From positions 15,761 to 79,760 of the forward strand of contig CAJMLN010000004.1 in NCBI GenBank assembly GCA_905214315.1: a DNA stretch of 64,000 nt, given 5' to 3'. Below, in pieces: positions 52,079 to 61,061 of the stretch (its first letter is position 1; every line of letters starts with the position of its first letter). The notes beneath the pieces were generated by a model that was given only the letters and a program-made list of their open reading frames with translations, searched no databases and was not told where the DNA came from. Origin of the DNA: an uncultured bacterium. Its GTDB lineage: Bacteria; Bacillota; Clostridia; Christensenellales; QALW01. The translations under genes and the position numbers were made by a program.

Positions 52079-52663
52079 TCAAATGGTTACCTGAACCATT
52101 GAATAGCGAATAATTCTGCCGTCGATTTTATAGCCCTTGGCAAAGACGGCCGCTACAGTGCCGGGCTTTTGTTCTTCTGTACAGGGAACTTGCATTACGG
52201 CGTTATGGCAAGCAGGATCAAATGGAAGCCCCTGGGCCTCAATCTCTTCCACGCCCAGCTCCTTCAGAGCCTGCGCCATTTGCTTGAGCACCATCTCCAG
52301 TCCCTCCATCAGCGTGCCGGCGGTACCGTTTTCCCGTTCGGTCTGCAGTGCACGCTCCAAATTGTCCATCACCGGCAAAAAGCTTTTAACGGCTTCGGCT
52401 TTGCCATCGGCCATGGCGTCGGCGCGCAGAGAAGCATTTCGCTTGCGGTAGTTGTCAAAATCTGCCTGGATCCGCTGCGCAAGCTGCAGATATTCCTCTT
52501 CCTTGCTGGCTTCCTCCGGCTCCTCTGTCTCTTCGGGCTGTACATATTCTTCAGCCGCGCTGGTTTCCTGTGAGGCCTCTTTTGTATCTTCCTGTGTATT
52601 TTCAGCTTCTTCGGCCTTTTTTGCCGATTCCTTTATGGTGTCGTCATTCTTCTTCTCTTTCAC
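52079..52663 (-). CDS. grpE: Nucleotide exchange factor GrpE
   Basis: A 194-residue dimeric factor that releases ADP from DnaK. Residues 1-60 form an acidic disordered region. A long coiled coil follows (YLQLAQRIQADFDNYRKRN), then the C-terminal beta-wing domain with the family motif VEEIEAQGLPFDP and GYKIDGRIIRYSMVQV. The start is GTG 52663, with GGAGG 9 nt upstream, overlapping the end of hrcA by 20 nt. Confidence 0.96.
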   Translation of the reverse strand: MKEKKNDDTIKESAKKAEEAENTQEDTKEASQETSAAEEYVQPEETEEPEEASKEEEYLQLAQRIQADFDNYRKRNASLRADAMADGKAEAVKSFLPVMDNLERALQTERENGTAGTLMEGLEMVLKQMAQALKELGVEEIEAQGLPFDPACHNAVMQVPCTEEQKPGTVAAVFAKGYKIDGRIIRYSMVQVTI

Positions 52664-53690
52664 CTGTTTTTTCCTCCAATGCTGTAGTTTCGGTAAAAAC
52701 CCTGCTCAGGGTTTTGCCCATTTGGTCAAGCACAGAAAGGACTTTGTCATACTGCATTCTGGTAGGGCCGATAACGCCGATTTTACCTAACGTTTTATTG
52801 CCCGCAGAGTATGTAGCCGTCACTATGCTTATATCGCCCAGGCCGGTTTCGCGGCCGATACGGACGGTAATTCGGGAATCGTCCTCGTTTACAATTTCAC
52901 CCAGCTTCTGCTTTTCTTCCAAAAGCTTTAAAAAACCGCGCGCCTTTTCCAGGTCGGTAAACTCCTGATGGGCCAGCACCTTGCTGGCACCGTCGATCAC
53001 CACACGGCTCTGTACACGGCCGAGCCTGGCCTCCAGCACCGCGCAGATCGTATCAAACAGCTGTTTTTGGTCGGCAATTTCATTTTCCATCATGAACTGC
53101 GCACCAGGGTGGATCTCGTTGACGCTTTTGCCCGCAAACATTTTGTTCAGCAGGCGGGACATGCTTTCCAGCTCCTCCTGCGTCATGGCGCGGGGAAGGG
53201 TAATGGGGGTATTCTGTACCATTCCCGTGTCGGTAAGCAGTACTACCATGGCTGTCAGCGGATTGACCGGCATCAGCTGGATGCTGCTTACGTTTACCTC
53301 CGTTGCCTTGGGCGGGGTTACAATGGAAACATACTGGGTCAGATCCGATATCACTCTTGCCGCATCCGAGAGCACTGCGCCGGTTTCGTCGATCCGTTGA
53401 TCATAATATTTTTTGATGTAGTCAATCTCCGGCAGCGAAAGCTTGGAAAGATGCATCAGGTTATCCACATAGAAGCGGTAGGCTTTATCACTGGGAATTC
53501 TTCCTGCAGAGGTATGTGGCTGTTCAAGGTAGCCTAAATCCTCCAGGTCGCTCATTTCATTGCGGATGGTAGCTGATGAAAGCGCAAAGCTTTTGGATAT
53601 GGTGCGGGAGCCTACGGGAATGGCGTTGGTGATATAATCCTCTATAATTGCCTGTAATATCTGTTTTTGCCGTTCGCTTAATTCATCCAT
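52644..53690 (-). CDS. hrcA: Heat-inducible transcription repressor HrcA
   Basis: A 348-residue repressor that binds CIRCE operators and is folded by GroEL. The N-terminal winged helix (SERQKQILQAIIEDYI, PVGSRTISKSFALSSATIRNEM) and the LEQPHTSAGRIPSDKAYRFYVD block are family signatures. I chose ATG 53690; a TTG three bases earlier is the only near alternative. It is the first gene after the CIRCE element and so represses its own operon. Confidence 0.97.
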   Translation of the reverse strand: MDELSERQKQILQAIIEDYITNAIPVGSRTISKSFALSSATIRNEMSDLEDLGYLEQPHTSAGRIPSDKAYRFYVDNLMHLSKLSLPEIDYIKKYYDQRIDETGAVLSDAARVISDLTQYVSIVTPPKATEVNVSSIQLMPVNPLTAMVVLLTDTGMVQNTPITLPRAMTQEELESMSRLLNKMFAGKSVNEIHPGAQFMMENEIADQKQLFDTICAVLEARLGRVQSRVVIDGASKVLAHQEFTDLEKARGFLKLLEEKQKLGEIVNEDDSRITVRIGRETGLGDISIVTATYSAGNKTLGKIGVIGPTRMQYDKVLSVLDQMGKTLSRVFTETTALEEKTGEREEE

Positions 53691-53716
53691 CAAAAATCAG
53701 CCTTCATCATTTTTTG

Positions 53717-53743
53717 TTAGCACTCGAATGTGTCGAGTGCTAA
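53717..53743 (-). promoter_or_regulatory. CIRCE operator
   Basis: Perfect TTAGCACTC-N9-GAGTGCTAA, the HrcA binding site. It lies between the -10 box and the hrcA start codon, so bound HrcA blocks transcription of the whole heat-shock operon. Confidence 0.98.
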
Positions 53744-53753
53744 TTTCAATTTC

Positions 53754-53782
53754 ATTATAGTACGCAAATTTGTATTTGTCAA
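53754..53782 (-). promoter_or_regulatory. Sigma-A promoter of the hrcA operon
   Basis: On the minus strand, perfect TTGACA (53782-53777), 17 nt and TATAAT (53759-53754) lie 11 nt before the CIRCE element. Confidence 0.92.
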
Positions 53783-53989
53783 CACTTTTAAGACTAACAT
53801 TTTTAATTATTTTCATAAAATTGTGAAATATACAAAAATAAGGGAAGGCAAAATATTGCTGTTTTTAAAAAGAATACGGAATTTCCGCCGGCATTTAAAA
53901 AATATTGACAGGCCAAACAAAAACTGCAGCAAATGAAATTCGTTGAATGAACGAACAATAAATAAAACATAATAGAAAGGAGAGAAAAA

Positions 53990-54217
53990 ATGACGGTAAA
54001 AATCATTGCCCGCATCAGTAAAAAAAATTATAAAGCCCTGAAAAGACTGGCTAAACGTAAGGGAACCGACGCTGTACTCAATCAGGCGCTGAAACAATTT
54101 TTTGATAAAAATCATAAAATGAAAATGAAAGTACTGCTTAAAAAAGGATACCGGGCAATGGCGGGGCTGAATCTTTTTTTATGCGGGCCCGTGCTGCGGG
54201 AAGACCGCGAGTTTTAG
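53990..54217 (+). CDS. EndoAI-like antitoxin
   Basis: A 75-residue basic protein upstream of a MazF-type toxin gene. Its first half (VKIIARISKKNYKALKRLAKRKG) resembles a ribbon-helix-helix DNA-binding region. LLKKGYRAMAGLNLFL matches the RRGYMEMAKINL segment of Bacillus EndoAI, which contacts the toxin. A GAAAGGAGAG site precedes the ATG. It is shorter than EndoAI (about 93 residues) at the toxin-binding end. The partner role is inferred from this match and from the gene order. Confidence 0.68.
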   Translation: MTVKIIARISKKNYKALKRLAKRKGTDAVLNQALKQFFDKNHKMKMKVLLKKGYRAMAGLNLFLCGPVLREDREF

Positions 54218-54278
54218 TCCGGTAAAAAGCAGTGCTTTTGCCTGCTGCGGAGCAGGCTGCCAGGGAGGGTGAAACAAA

Positions 54279-54626
54279 TTGATAAAACGGGGCGAGATCT
54301 ATTACGCCGATCTGTCGCCGGTGGTAGGCAGTGAACAAGGCGGAATAAGGCCTGTATTGATTTTGCAGAACGACGTGGGCAACAGGTACAGCCCTACGAT
54401 CATCGTGGCGGCAATTACCTCTAAAATAGATAAGGCAAAGCTTCCTACGCATATAGAAATCGAAGGAGAACGGCACGGATTGCCGAAGGATTCGGTTATC
54501 CTGTTGGAGCAGATACGAACCATTGACAAAAGAAGGCTGAAGGAAAAGCTCGGGGGCCTGAATATTCCGGCGATGAGCCGGGTAGAAGAAGGCCTTAGGG
54601 TGAGCCTGGGCTTTGCGGAGTTTTAA
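54279..54626 (+). CDS. ndoA: MazF/EndoA-type mRNA interferase toxin
   Basis: A 115-residue toxin. IKRGEIYYADLSPVVGSEQGGIRPV is the conserved N-terminal block of the MazF/PemK family, with the catalytic arginine; IIVAAITSK holds the catalytic threonine. VILLEQIRTIDKRRL follows as in EndoA of Bacillus. Such enzymes cut single-stranded mRNA at short U-rich sites, and the antitoxin upstream blocks them. The start is ATT/ATG-near: the TTG-ATA context at 54279 is preceded by AGGGAGGTG, which supports TTG as initiator. It lies 61 nt after the antitoxin gene. Confidence 0.92.
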   Translation: MIKRGEIYYADLSPVVGSEQGGIRPVLILQNDVGNRYSPTIIVAAITSKIDKAKLPTHIEIEGERHGLPKDSVILLEQIRTIDKRRLKEKLGGLNIPAMSRVEEGLRVSLGFAEF

Positions 54627-54683
54627 GAGGAGCATCATACACGCGATATACGCACGGCTTCTGTGCCGGCAGATGGACAGAAA

Positions 54684-54713
54684 GGCTTCCTGCATTGGCA
54701 GGGAGCCTTTTTT
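54684..54713 (+). terminator. Rho-independent terminator after the toxin gene
   Basis: A 10-bp stem, GGCTTCCTGC / GCAGGGAGCC (one G-U pair), around ATTG is followed by six Ts. Confidence 0.88.
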
Positions 54714-54974
54714 GCAATGCGACAGGAAAACAAAAGGTATCTTTTTTTTTCGGCTGAGGGAGGTTTGCAAGGGAGAATTTCGGACTGGCCGGCCGGCGTA
54801 TCGGCGGAACTCTGGCCGAGAGTTCTTTTTGTATTTAATTTTTACTTTATGTACTTTTTGTTGAATTTACTGCTTTTGTGTGTTATAATAAATAAAAATG
54901 TATGTCTATAGCCTGGAATATGGGCAATGGCAGGCAAAAAAACTTTTAAAATTATGAAGTTTGAGGTGAAGGTT

Positions 54975-57620
54975 ATGAAGGGTTTCCGTACCGCGGCGGT
55001 GCTGTTTTTAGCGGGGCTGCTGCTTTTTACCGGCTGTGCTAAAAAGCCGCAGCCGGAAGAAGGCGTTCCATCGGCAACGGTCGGCTCAGTTACGGCTTCT
55101 CCTGTGCCGACGCGTACGCCCGGTAGCACTGCCTCCGGCGATGAAACGGTATCTCCTGGAGATACGGATGCGCCGGCAAATACTTCCGCACCCGGGGGGA
55201 ATACCGCAGGCGGCAGTGCCGGAGGAAGCGGCGGAGGCAGCAGCGGAGGGAGCGGCAGTAATACCGGCGGTGTTGTTCCGCCTTCAGGCGGCGGGGATTC
55301 CTCCATTATAGAAAAGAATCTGATTCCTGCGGCCAGCTCGAATTTTAACAGCGTTTCTTCCGTAAGCCAGACCGCCTGGACGATCAAATACGGTTCTGTT
55401 TCCCCTACGATTTCGTCTTCCGGCTACGGCGGTACCAAATGCCTTTACTATACCAAGGCTGCCTCCAGCAGCGAAAATTATTTTTCGCCGGCGATCAATC
55501 TGGCACCTTACATAACTTCGGCGGGCTATTATACGATCCGTTTCCAGTATAAGGTGGCGGCCTCCGGAGAGGTGGCACCCTTTACCGGCCTGATCCGCGG
55601 CACGGCGGCCGATCAGAATTCCTTTATTCAGGAGAATAACGGCAATTATTATGCCAATCTGGTGACGGCACCCTCGGTACAGCCGGGCAAGTGGCAGACC
55701 TATGAAGCTACATTTAAGGTGCAGGCCGGCGACGTTAAGACTTCTGCCAACTGGAATTTTTGTGTTCATCTGATCGCCGATCAGGTGACGGGCATTTATA
55801 TCGATAATTTCGAGCTGATCACCTTTATCGATAATACCAAGCCTTCGGGAGTTTCTTCGGCTGTTACCTGGGTGGCCAATGAGGTTGTACTGGTAAGCGA
55901 CCGGTTCTATGACGATGCGTTTAACGATGTGGACGTGGATCTTGTTTTGACCAACGGCAGCGTTACCTATACCATTCCCGGCTTCTGGGACGGCAGCAGC
56001 GTATGGCGCATTCGCTTTGTATGCCCCTCCGCCGGCACCTGGACGTATAAGACCGTGTGCACCAATACAAAGGATACCGGCCTGCACAACCAGACCGGCC
56101 GCATTACCTGCACCAATTATTCCGGTAGCCTGGAGATCTATAAACGCGGCTTTGTAAAGACGGTCTCGGGCACGCGGTACTTTATGTATAACGACGGCAC
56201 GCCGTTCTTCTATCTGGGCGATACCCACTGGAGTTTGGGCTCGGAATCTCTGGATATGGTCAAAACCATTGCCGCCCACCGGGCAAAGCAGGGCTATACG
56301 GTGATTCAGAGCGAGCCTCTGGGTGCGACATTTTCTATGGCCAACGGCATGGATGAGGGCGATGTTATAGGTTTTAGGGCCAATGACCAGAAATTCCAGG
56401 CCATTGCGGCGCAGGGACTGGTACACGCCAACGCGCAGTTCTTCTTCCCGCACGATATGGATACCTGTATTGAAAATCACGGCGGATATTCCTCGCGCAA
56501 CGTATCGCTTACGGTAAACGGTTCTTCGGTAACCATCAAGGATCTTTCCGATCAGGCCAAAACATATCTGAAAAAGCTTTCCCGGTACTGGGTGGCCCGC
56601 TACAGCGCGTATCCTGTGATGTGGACGCTTGGCCAGGAGGTCGACAATGACTTTTACTGGGACAGAGGCGATCATTTGAAATGGAATTTTGTAAACAATC
56701 CCTATAAGCTGGTGGCTGAATATATCGATCAGTACGATCCCTACAGCCATCCGCTGACGGCGCATCAGGAAAGTACGGCCATGACCGCCGCGCTGGGCAA
56801 CGGCTACGGCGCCGGTGAGAGCGGCACGCTGTATTTGGGCGACAGGAGCGATACCTATCCCTCGGCCTTCCGTAAGGTAAAGGCCCATACCTGGTATGCG
56901 GCGCAGTGGTCCCCCAGCCTTACCAGCAATTATGACTACGCTGTGGCCAAGGATTACTGGTACAACGGCCAGGGTAAGCCGGTGGTCAATTACGAAGGCC
57001 GCTACTGCTACCTGTGGACCAAGAATTTCGGCGCGCGGATGCAGGGCTGGACGGCGTATTTAAACGGTATGTTCGGCTACGGCTGGGGCGGTCACGATAC
57101 CTGGAGCTACGGCAACATCTATAATGAGGACGTCAATTCCTCCGACGGGGTGGATACGATTACCTCCACCGAGAAAAAAGCCGCTACCTGGCGGGATTCC
57201 CTGGAGTATGCCAGCTCCTATCAGACGGGGTATATGAAAAACTTTTTCAGCACCTTTGACTGGTGGAACCTGATTCCGCGGTTTGACGATACCGCGTATT
57301 TCAGAAACAGCAGCGGTGTATACAGCGTAACGGCCAGCAACAGCAGCAATACGAAAATGGTGATCTATTTTTACAGCTTTTATGATAAGACCGTAGCGGC
57401 GAATAATAATACCGGCGAAGCCGGCGGCCGCTCTACGGGTACCATCGGCAATCTTTCACCCAATACTACCTATAAATATAAGTGGTTCAATCCCATTACC
57501 GGGCAGTTCTCGGCTGAAGGAAGCTTCACTTCCTCGTCTTCGGGCACATACAGCATCGGCAATAAAATGTGGAACGGAAAAATCTGTTATACCGATATGG
57601 TATTTTATATGTATCGGTAA
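54975..57620 (+). CDS. Lipoprotein with DUF5060 and DUF4038 (apiosidase-like) domains
   Basis: An 881-residue surface enzyme. I chose ATG 54975 (GAGGTGAAG upstream), directly before a signal peptide with lipobox FTGC. A Ser/Gly/Thr-rich linker (about residues 25-110) follows, then a jelly-roll module (110-290), an Ig-like DUF5060 domain (about 295-395) and a TIM-barrel DUF4038 domain (RYFMYNDGTPFFYLGDTHWS onward). The end (FDWWNLIPRFDD to the stop) resembles the collagen-binding-like cap found with DUF4038. The family includes apiosidases and other plant-glycan hydrolases. It is monocistronic, with its own terminator. The substrate is inferred only from the family. Confidence 0.82.
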   Translation: MKGFRTAAVLFLAGLLLFTGCAKKPQPEEGVPSATVGSVTASPVPTRTPGSTASGDETVSPGDTDAPANTSAPGGNTAGGSAGGSGGGSSGGSGSNTGGVVPPSGGGDSSIIEKNLIPAASSNFNSVSSVSQTAWTIKYGSVSPTISSSGYGGTKCLYYTKAASSSENYFSPAINLAPYITSAGYYTIRFQYKVAASGEVAPFTGLIRGTAADQNSFIQENNGNYYANLVTAPSVQPGKWQTYEATFKVQAGDVKTSANWNFCVHLIADQVTGIYIDNFELITFIDNTKPSGVSSAVTWVANEVVLVSDRFYDDAFNDVDVDLVLTNGSVTYTIPGFWDGSSVWRIRFVCPSAGTWTYKTVCTNTKDTGLHNQTGRITCTNYSGSLEIYKRGFVKTVSGTRYFMYNDGTPFFYLGDTHWSLGSESLDMVKTIAAHRAKQGYTVIQSEPLGATFSMANGMDEGDVIGFRANDQKFQAIAAQGLVHANAQFFFPHDMDTCIENHGGYSSRNVSLTVNGSSVTIKDLSDQAKTYLKKLSRYWVARYSAYPVMWTLGQEVDNDFYWDRGDHLKWNFVNNPYKLVAEYIDQYDPYSHPLTAHQESTAMTAALGNGYGAGESGTLYLGDRSDTYPSAFRKVKAHTWYAAQWSPSLTSNYDYAVAKDYWYNGQGKPVVNYEGRYCYLWTKNFGARMQGWTAYLNGMFGYGWGGHDTWSYGNIYNEDVNSSDGVDTITSTEKKAATWRDSLEYASSYQTGYMKNFFSTFDWWNLIPRFDDTAYFRNSSGVYSVTASNSSNTKMVIYFYSFYDKTVAANNNTGEAGGRSTGTIGNLSPNTTYKYKWFNPITGQFSAEGSFTSSSSGTYSIGNKMWNGKICYTDMVFYMYR

Positions 57621-57622
57621 AA

Positions 57623-57658
57623 AATATCCGGCGACTGTAATGCGCGCCGGATATTTTT
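57623..57658 (+). terminator. Rho-independent terminator after the DUF4038 gene
   Basis: An 11-bp perfect stem, AATATCCGGCG / CGCCGGATATT, is followed by TTTG. Confidence 0.88.
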
Positions 57659-57659
57659 G

Positions 57660-57961
57660 TAAAGAAAATTATGCGGCAGTTGGATGAAAAGAATCAACAA
57701 TAAAAAAGGGAAAAGAAAAATCTCGCCTTTCACGGATCAGAGAGGCAGGGTTTCTTAATTGGAGGAAGAGCCGAAGAAATGTCGGAGCAGCTTTGCTGAC
57801 AGGCTGGCAAAGATCGCGGTTCATTTGCGGAAGAATCGCCGCACGGCTGACAGGTTGATAGGAAATCTGCCGCCGGCCGTGCTCGTAAAAGAAATTCTCT
57901 GTATAAAGGGAGCGGACGTCATGCAGACGGAAAAAAATGCAAGATTTTTTTAATATGGGTA
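57660..57961. other. Intergenic stretch without a supported gene
   Basis: A TTG-initiated frame of 64 codons (57759-57953) has a GGAG-like context only inside the frame and shows no recognisable motif. Nothing else stands out. Confidence 0.4.
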
Positions 57962-57990
57962 TGGACATTCATTTGAAATATTGTTATAAT
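57962..57990 (+). promoter_or_regulatory. Promoter of the ThuA-family gene
   Basis: TGGACA (57962-57967), 17 nt and TATAAT (57985-57990) lie 31 nt before the ATG at 58022. Confidence 0.78.
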
Positions 57991-58021
57991 AATAGAAACT
58001 ATTTTTAAGGAGTATAACAAA

Positions 58022-58747
58022 ATGATAAGGGTAACAGTTTGGAATGAATTCAAGCATGAAAAGGAAGAGGAAGCGATCCGCGATATTTATCCGCAGGGCA
58101 TTCATCAAGCCATTGCTGAATTTTTGGGAAAAGAAGAGGACATCACCGTGAGAACCGCCACGTTGGACGATCCCGATTGCGGCCTGACACAGGAGGTGCT
58201 GGAGCAGACGGATGTGCTGCTTTGGTGGGGGCATATGGCGCATCATATGGTACCGGACGAGGTGGCAGTGCGGGTACAGCAGGCGGTGCTTTCAGGTATG
58301 GGACTTGTAGTGCTGCACAGCGGACATCATTCCAAGGTGTTTAAGCTGTTGATGGGAACTCCCTGCAATCTGTCCTGGCGGGAAAACGGCGATATAGAAC
58401 GCGTTTGGGTCATCGATCCCAGCCATCCTATTGCGCAGGGCATTGACCGCTATTTTGAGTTGGAGCATGAGGAAACCTATGCCGAGCCGTTTTCAATTCC
58501 CGAGCCGGATCATCTGGTATTTGCCGGCTGGTATGAAGGCGGAGAGCTTTTCCGGAGCGGCTGCTGTTATCACCGGGGGCACGGCAATATCTTTTATTTC
58601 CAACCCGGACACGAGAGTTTTCCTACCTTTTATAATAAAGATGTACAGACAGTTATTAAAAACGCCGTTCGGTGGTGCGCACCGGTTATTCGAAGAGAAA
58701 TTGACTGTCCGCAGGTGGAAAAGATCATTCCCGGGAATAAACGCTGA
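58022..58747 (+). CDS. ThuA-domain protein
   Basis: A 241-residue cytosolic protein with a class I glutamine-amidotransferase-like fold. The family pattern is visible in VTVWNEFKHE at the start, LLWWGHMAHH, VVLHSGHHSKVFK and FYFQPGHE near the end. ThuA proteins take part in the use of 3-keto-disaccharides and similar sugars, often beside Gfo/Idh/MocA oxidoreductases. Here it is about 18 kb from the oxidoreductase locus and next to other carbohydrate genes. The exact reaction is not known. Confidence 0.87.
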   Translation: MIRVTVWNEFKHEKEEEAIRDIYPQGIHQAIAEFLGKEEDITVRTATLDDPDCGLTQEVLEQTDVLLWWGHMAHHMVPDEVAVRVQQAVLSGMGLVVLHSGHHSKVFKLLMGTPCNLSWRENGDIERVWVIDPSHPIAQGIDRYFELEHEETYAEPFSIPEPDHLVFAGWYEGGELFRSGCCYHRGHGNIFYFQPGHESFPTFYNKDVQTVIKNAVRWCAPVIRREIDCPQVEKIIPGNKR

Positions 58748-58802
58748 GCTTTTGTGCGGATAGGATAGGCCAGTATTGAATTTGCTGTGGGAGGGGATAC
58801 CA

Positions 58803-59618
58803 ATGAAAACGAGAAAGAGGCTTCTTGCCGTACTGTGCGGCATTTTGGTTTTTTTAAATTTGAGTATAAATTTTTTCGCGGTATTTTCTCTTGTTTGGAT
58901 CGGTTACGAAACGCAGGAGATTGCTGAAGAATTTGAAAAAATTACAGAGCTTATAGCAGATGAGAATGCTGTATCTCAGCTGGCGCTTTCCCGTTTAGGG
59001 CAGAGTACGGCAATGGGCAGCAATGCTATTCGGCTGCGGCAGGAGCTGCAGGAGAGGAATTTCAGCGGTTCCCGCGGAAAGGTGGAGGCCGCGGCTAAGG
59101 AATATTTGAACAGCTTAATTGCGCTGTCCGGCAATGTTGCGCAAAAACTCAGCAGTCAGCCGGTCATGTATTCTCTTTCATATGACTATGTATATTTGAA
59201 TCCGCAGGGTGCGAAAAAGAACCTCCAATCCGCCAGACGTATTGTAGAGGAGATTAACACGGAAATGGAGAATGCAGGCCAAATGGATACCTATATGGGG
59301 TATATCAAGGGCAAAAATGCCGGTCTGGGTTATGTTTATGTGTATCAGGCGCTGATTATGACACTGGCGCTTCAGATGCAGGACGGCGATATTCTTACTT
59401 TTTATGAAAGCAGTGAGGAAGACAGTCTTGATATTCTGCTGCTTATTTTTGATAAGCAGGAGCAGCTTGTGGATTTTTTGCTTCAGAACCAGAAAAAATG
59501 GAGTGTTTCCTCTACCGGCAGGCTTGTGATAACGGATTCCAATGTGCAAAGGGAATATCAAAGAATGGCCAAAGAGCGCAACGAGCTGCTGGAGCAGCTG
59601 CAGCAGGCTGAAGATTAA
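58803..59618 (+). CDS. Membrane-anchored helical protein, function unknown
   Basis: A 271-residue protein. I chose ATG 58803 because GGAGGGG lies about 8 nt before it; a TTG at 58776 lacks an RBS. A basic start is followed by one hydrophobic segment (residues 8-30). The rest is predicted mostly helical and rich in Gln/Glu/Leu, with coiled-coil-like stretches at the end (RMAKERNELLEQLQQAE). I recognise no family. It follows the ThuA gene by 55 nt and has its own terminator. The topology resembles sensor or chemoreceptor ectodomains, but no signalling domain is attached. Confidence 0.65.
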   Translation: MKTRKRLLAVLCGILVFLNLSINFFAVFSLVWIGYETQEIAEEFEKITELIADENAVSQLALSRLGQSTAMGSNAIRLRQELQERNFSGSRGKVEAAAKEYLNSLIALSGNVAQKLSSQPVMYSLSYDYVYLNPQGAKKNLQSARRIVEEINTEMENAGQMDTYMGYIKGKNAGLGYVYVYQALIMTLALQMQDGDILTFYESSEEDSLDILLLIFDKQEQLVDFLLQNQKKWSVSSTGRLVITDSNVQREYQRMAKERNELLEQLQQAED

Positions 59619-59627
59619 GAAATAAAG

Positions 59628-59666
59628 AAAACGGCTTTTTCGCTTTTGTGCGAAGGGCCGTTTTTT
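59628..59666. terminator. Terminator between convergent genes
   Basis: Arms AAAACGGC / GCCGTTTT enclose an inner CGC/GCG pair and are followed by a T-run. It lies between the plus-strand gene ending at 59618 and the minus-strand gene ending at 59675, so it may serve both. Confidence 0.8.
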
Positions 59667-59674
59667 ACGGTGTA

Positions 59675-60937
59675 TCAGGTGGCGCCCTGAAGGCGCGCTT
59701 CGTAACGCTGGATTTCTTCTGCCAGATAGCTTAAATCCTGTTCCCATAATTCCTGATGGGTTAGAATTTGGGGCGTTGTTTCCTGTGAAAGGACGGTGCT
59801 GAAGGAATCGCGGATATCATAAATGCGGTATACCTGAAGAATGCAGAACAGCGAAAAAACCAGATGTTTCGGCAGCTGCTGGTTCTGGCGCTGATATTCC
59901 TCAAAGGCGGGCAGTACATTTTCGGCAAATTTTCCGGCAATGCCCGGCAGCAGGTCTTTCCAGAGAATTTTGATATAAGGATTGGAAAGCCGGCGGATGG
60001 TGTCCAGCGCGTAGATTTCAATTTCTTCAAAGCTCATATCCACGGTAGGCACGATCTCTTCAAACACGGAAACCGTCATATGCTTTACCAGCCGCGGGCG
60101 CGAGGTAAAATCTGCTGCGGTTTCCACGTCGTGAAGCACGGCATAGGCGGCGGAAACAGTAAGTGCGCCGTCGTAGACGCGTTTTTTCATCGTACGGTAG
60201 GGCAGAATATCCTCCGCCCACAGGATTTCGCTGCCGAAGGGAAGCTGCGCGCGGATATCCTTTTTGGCGGAAACGACAAAGCGCAGGTATTTTTCGGTAA
60301 AAATCTCCAGCGCGCCGGTGCCGGCAGAGGCGGAATCTGTAAAAGATTCGGCCACGGTATCGCAGAAGGTGTTTTCCAGATTCAGCCAGTTGATAAAATC
60401 AATGCCTAATTTCCAGTGCTCGCTGTAACGGATCACGCAGTTTTTCAGTTCTTCGCCGTTGCGGTCGGTATCGGCCGTCGGCAGGATGATAAAGCCGTGC
60501 CTTTCCAGGCAAAATCTTCTGAACAGCAGCATTGTCAGCTGCGTCACGGCATTCTGGGGGATTTTTTTCATTTTTTCCCCTGAAAAAGCGGCCGGCGCGG
60601 CGGGCGCCCATAGAATGACGGAGATCTCTTTATCGTCCGATAGGCTGAGCAGCTGTTCATATTCGGTAAAGGGATCCAGCACGCGGGTGACTGAGTCCAC
60701 GCGGATATCCTCCCGGTCAATTTTGTCGGCGGCGTGCACCGTATACACGTTGTACTGCTTTTGGCCTTTTACGGCTTTTTCATCCCGGATGATCACACTG
60801 TTGGCGCAGGCCTGTCCGCTTTCGTTGGCCTTTTGCAGCAGCCGTCCGAAAAAAGCGCGGGAAAAGGCATTGTCGCCGAATTGCAGAAACCGGATCGGCC
60901 GGTTGCCGGCGGGATCCGCTGAATTTTTGTTTCTCAT
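59675..60937 (-). CDS. Altronate oxidoreductase/mannitol dehydrogenase-like protein with altered active site
   Basis: A 420-residue member of the long-chain polyol dehydrogenase family. I chose ATG 60937 (AAGGAG 7 nt upstream). The N-terminal FLQFGDNAFSRAF is the Rossmann motif of tagaturonate reductase (UxaB), and NWLNLENTFCDTV is another family block. The catalytic region reads YRTMKKRVYDGALT, where active relatives have KVRILNGAHT: the lysine is kept, but Asn is replaced by Asp and His by Leu. It may have lost hexuronate reduction or changed its reaction. It is monocistronic with its own promoter. Confidence 0.78.
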   Translation of the reverse strand: MRNKNSADPAGNRPIRFLQFGDNAFSRAFFGRLLQKANESGQACANSVIIRDEKAVKGQKQYNVYTVHAADKIDREDIRVDSVTRVLDPFTEYEQLLSLSDDKEISVILWAPAAPAAFSGEKMKKIPQNAVTQLTMLLFRRFCLERHGFIILPTADTDRNGEELKNCVIRYSEHWKLGIDFINWLNLENTFCDTVAESFTDSASAGTGALEIFTEKYLRFVVSAKKDIRAQLPFGSEILWAEDILPYRTMKKRVYDGALTVSAAYAVLHDVETAADFTSRPRLVKHMTVSVFEEIVPTVDMSFEEIEIYALDTIRRLSNPYIKILWKDLLPGIAGKFAENVLPAFEEYQRQNQQLPKHLVFSLFCILQVYRIYDIRDSFSTVLSQETTPQILTHQELWEQDLSYLAEEIQRYEARLQGAT

Positions 60938-60964
60938 AGAGCACTCCTTTGTCATATATATATT

Positions 60965-60993
60965 ATTCTACCACATCCGGCATTTTTTTTCAA
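60965..60993 (-). promoter_or_regulatory. Promoter of the polyol-dehydrogenase-like gene
   Basis: On the minus strand, TTGAAA (60993-60988), 17 nt and TAGAAT (60970-60965) lie 28 nt before the start codon. Confidence 0.72.
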
Positions 60994-61061
60994 TCCCTGC
61001 TGTATTGTGAATGTTTTCTCTTTGTGTGTGTGGAATATCGGAAAATCTTTATTTTAGGGTA

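Noticed and set aside
55284..56888. 534-codon open frame antisense to the DUF4038 lipoprotein gene
   Set aside because: It lies wholly opposite a gene with clear domains, has no RBS and no recognisable motif. GC-biased third positions of the real gene explain the open frame.
57759..57953. 64-codon TTG-initiated frame
   Set aside because: No RBS at a proper distance and no motif; probably chance.
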